This document shows, piece after piece, positions 62,410-64,000 of a stretch of DNA of 64,000 nt. Within the stretch, counting starts at the first letter, position 1. Every line of letters starts with the position of its first letter. Under the pieces are notes generated by a model. The model did no database searches. It was not told where the DNA came from and worked only from the letters and a program-made list of their open reading frames with translations. Source of the DNA: JAPYWM01 sp964489015 (GTDB lineage Bacteria; Bacteroidota; Bacteroidia; SpSt-205); contig CAZAXD010000003.1 in assembly GCA_964489015.1 (NCBI GenBank), positions 62,001-126,000 of the forward strand, given 5' to 3'. A program made the translations under genes and the position numbers.

Positions 62410-63804
62410 GACAACGCTCCACCTTCGTTCTCAGCGCTGGGGCCTTGGTTTTCCTGGGCCTGCGCGCCCAACCTCGCTTTGATCAAATTTGCCATTCGGA
62501 TTGTCGTTCGGTCGATTGCAGGTTTAGGTAGATAGTGATCGACAAGCATTTTAAGATCGCCGAGATGGTTGCCGAGCAATAGCGTGATTTGAGCGCTTCT
62601 GCCCAACCTCTTGTACGTTCGCATGATCCGACCGAGGGGATCGCTGTATGAGATGATCACCAGGGGTACTGACGGTATCGTCAGCATGTCTTCGATGATT
62701 CGATTGATGTGTTCATCACCGAAGCCGTAACCGTAGCAGATCAGCGCGCTATTCGGCCGACAGATCGCCGCAGCAAAGTCGCGGAATCATTCACTGTAAG
62801 GGTAGAAAAGCGTCTCCACGTCCTTCGCCGGGTTGGGATAAATCATCAGCTGCAATGCTGTTGCATTCTTCAGGCCCGGGGCTTGAAGGTAGGGAGCGAT
62901 ATCGTTTGCACCGAATAGCAGGCTTATGCGACGAATTTCGCCGTTACAATGCACCCAATCCACTGAACCGTGTAGTTTGGTAAAGCGGGCTACGCCCTCT
63001 AGATAGCGCGGTTCACCCCGAATGCCTGGCGGGTTGTAATGCAAGTCAACATTAACACGGGATGCCCGGAATATTGGCGCAAGGGTCCCTATGAATCGAT
63101 CGATCAATCGAAGGCCTACTACATCCGCACCTGCTTCGATATAGCGGTCATAGTTAGTTGTGAAGAGATGAAGGCGGTCACGTGTGCCGGATCGGCTTGC
63201 GAAACTCATGAGGAAGCTAACGAGGTAGTTGAATGCGTTCTCGCGTTTTTCATCCGGTTCAGAAGCCAGGTTTCGCTCAGCTTTGAGGATCGAGGCAGCG
63301 AAGGATTTAAGGGCCTCAGTCAACTCCTGTCGCAAGCCCTCGATCTGCTTGCGCTCTTCTGGGGTATCCTCTTTTGTCGATGCATAGATTTCCAAACCAC
63401 GGAGCAACTCGTTGACCACGCGGATTTGGTCTTCAATGTTTCCCTCACCGCGTCCCACCTTTTCCGCTGTGCGCTTCACCTCTGCTTTGATTACATCGCC
63501 CAGATTTTTGAAGTCTACGGTGTCCATTCCCGGAAGGGATGCATCCGTTGCCAACCTGTGAACGGCGTGAGTGAGTCCCGACCCTATAAGCAGGTATAAA
63601 TGCTCGGACTGAACGAGTGCCGTCAGCCACGGCTCTATGCGTTCCCGAAGTTTTCAGGACCAAACTCCTCGTCGGCTTTTGCCCAAGAGCAACTCACGCC
63701 CTCTTCCAGTTTAATCGATCGTTAGCCAGCGGAATCGGGGCCAGAGTCAGCTGCTTGGGGTCATCCCGCGTCTTGATGATTTGTTGTCCATCTTCAAGGC
63801 TCAT
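62406..63804 (-). pseudogene. SIR2-like NADase protein of a SIR2-HerA defence pair, broken
   Basis: It begins at ATG 63804, five bases after the hsdM stop (MSLEDGQQIIKTRDDPKQ). Two single-base shifts (about 63700 and 63655) are needed to reach EHLYLLIGSGLTHAVHRLA, the NAD-binding start. The frame then stays open through LHLFTTNYDRYIEAG and FTKLHGSVDWVHCNGE, both SIR2-like motifs. TGA at 62787 follows FYPYSE, and the same frame resumes (FRDFAAAICRPNSALICYGYG) to the stop at 62406. Such proteins deplete NAD upon phage infection together with HerA. As read it is not translatable. Confidence 0.78.
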
Positions 63805-63809
63805 CGCGT

Positions 63810-64000
63810 CTAACCTCCCAAAATATCGTCCAGCAACCCCTGCGCCTCCTTCTCCACCGCCAGAAGATCGGCGCGGATTTCTTCTAGCGACCGCAGGGCC
63901 TTCGGCTTATAGAAGTACCGGTTGAAGTTGATCTCATAGCCGACCCTGACGCTGGCGGGATCGTACCAGGTGTTGGGCGCGTAGGGCAGCACCTCGCGGC
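63810..64000 (-). CDS. hsdM: Type I restriction DNA methyltransferase (HsdM), C-terminal end (partial)
   Basis: About 62 residues are open to the window edge: LPYAPNTWYDPASVRVGYEINFN and LRSLEEIRADLLAVEKE. The EIxFxRxFY-like segment (EINFNRYFYKP) and the terminal helix match HsdM C-termini. The methyltransferase core lies beyond the window. The stop at 63810 is five bases before the SIR2 start, so the defence pair is inserted directly behind hsdM. Confidence 0.85.
   Translation of the reverse strand, partial: REVLPYAPNTWYDPASVRVGYEINFNRYFYKPKALRSLEEIRADLLAVEKEAQGLLDDILGG

Noticed and set aside
57779..63554. Alternative genetic code with TGA read as tryptophan in the defence island
   Set aside because: The same genes use TGG for many tryptophans, each has only one such TGA, TAG also occurs at a probable Trp site, and core genes in the window (polA, purL) end with TGA. 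Frameshifts are also present, so damage or decay is simpler.
1..64000. CRISPR array, insertion sequence or prophage
   Set aside because: No regularly spaced repeats, transposase, integrase or phage structural genes were recognised.

Overview
The window looks like a draft-assembly contig from a member of the Bacteroidota (or a close relative). Supporting signs are two proteins ending in the gliding-motility/type IX secretion type-B C-terminal domain, a third with a type-A-like sorting tail, SprB-like repeats, two CarboxypepD_reg/TonB-dependent receptors, a tandem DUF1573 protein, no visible Shine-Dalgarno sequences, and a recurring TAnnTTTG box, the known Bacteroidota -7 promoter element. PurL is the short (PurS/PurQ-dependent) form, which may suggest a deep-branching lineage. 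A 10-N scaffold gap lies inside lysS. No rRNA, CRISPR array or insertion sequence was found; the only tRNA is a serine tRNA (CGA).

Layout. 1-7.3 kb: a pdhA - PP2C-LysM phosphatase - Ser/Thr kinase operon, divergent recF, and a DUF1573 - flavin monooxygenase - short-chain dehydrogenase operon. 7.4-13.1 kb: a tripartite RND efflux operon (adaptor, pump, outer-membrane channel). 13.1-15.9 kb: a decayed locus with two broken secreted-protein genes and one intact relative. 16-23.6 kb: lysS-copA; polA translationally coupled to an orphan DNA-ligase N-terminal domain; a coiled-coil membrane protein; tRNA-Ser. 23.8-35.2 kb: two TonB receptors, ychF, tpx, a PhoD-like phosphatase and a secreted T9SS protein; one receptor and the T9SS protein are frameshifted. 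35.3-45.5 kb: a large T9SS adhesin-like protein, an S9 peptidase, lepB, purL, brx and an outer-membrane protein. 45.5-53.6 kb: a BadF - NlpC/P60 - HNH - amidohydrolase operon, tetR - aminotransferase - PHP genes and a second T9SS type-B protein. 53.9-57.1 kb: a thioredoxin-like - PabA/TrpG - hydrolase - CBS - thiE operon. 57.2-64 kb: a decayed defence island with a PIN-like DUF4411 gene, a broken XRE-ImmA gene, and a type I restriction operon (hsdM, hsdS, hsdR) with a SIR2-HerA pair nested between hsdM and hsdS.

Three things stand out. First, almost every operon-leading gene outside the defence island has TAnnTTTG followed by exactly four bases and then its ATG/GTG. The same spacing separates the box from the 5' end of tRNA-Ser. 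This implies transcription starting at or next to the start codon, that is, leaderless mRNA. Second, polA overlaps a gene for a free-standing N-terminal domain of a bacterial ATP-dependent DNA ligase, without the catalytic domain. Third, the SIR2-HerA/type I restriction island is riddled with frameshifts, deletions and stop codons, several at positions where tryptophan is expected, plus a C8 tract that puts hsdS out of frame. All functional calls come from reading the sequence; no database search was run.
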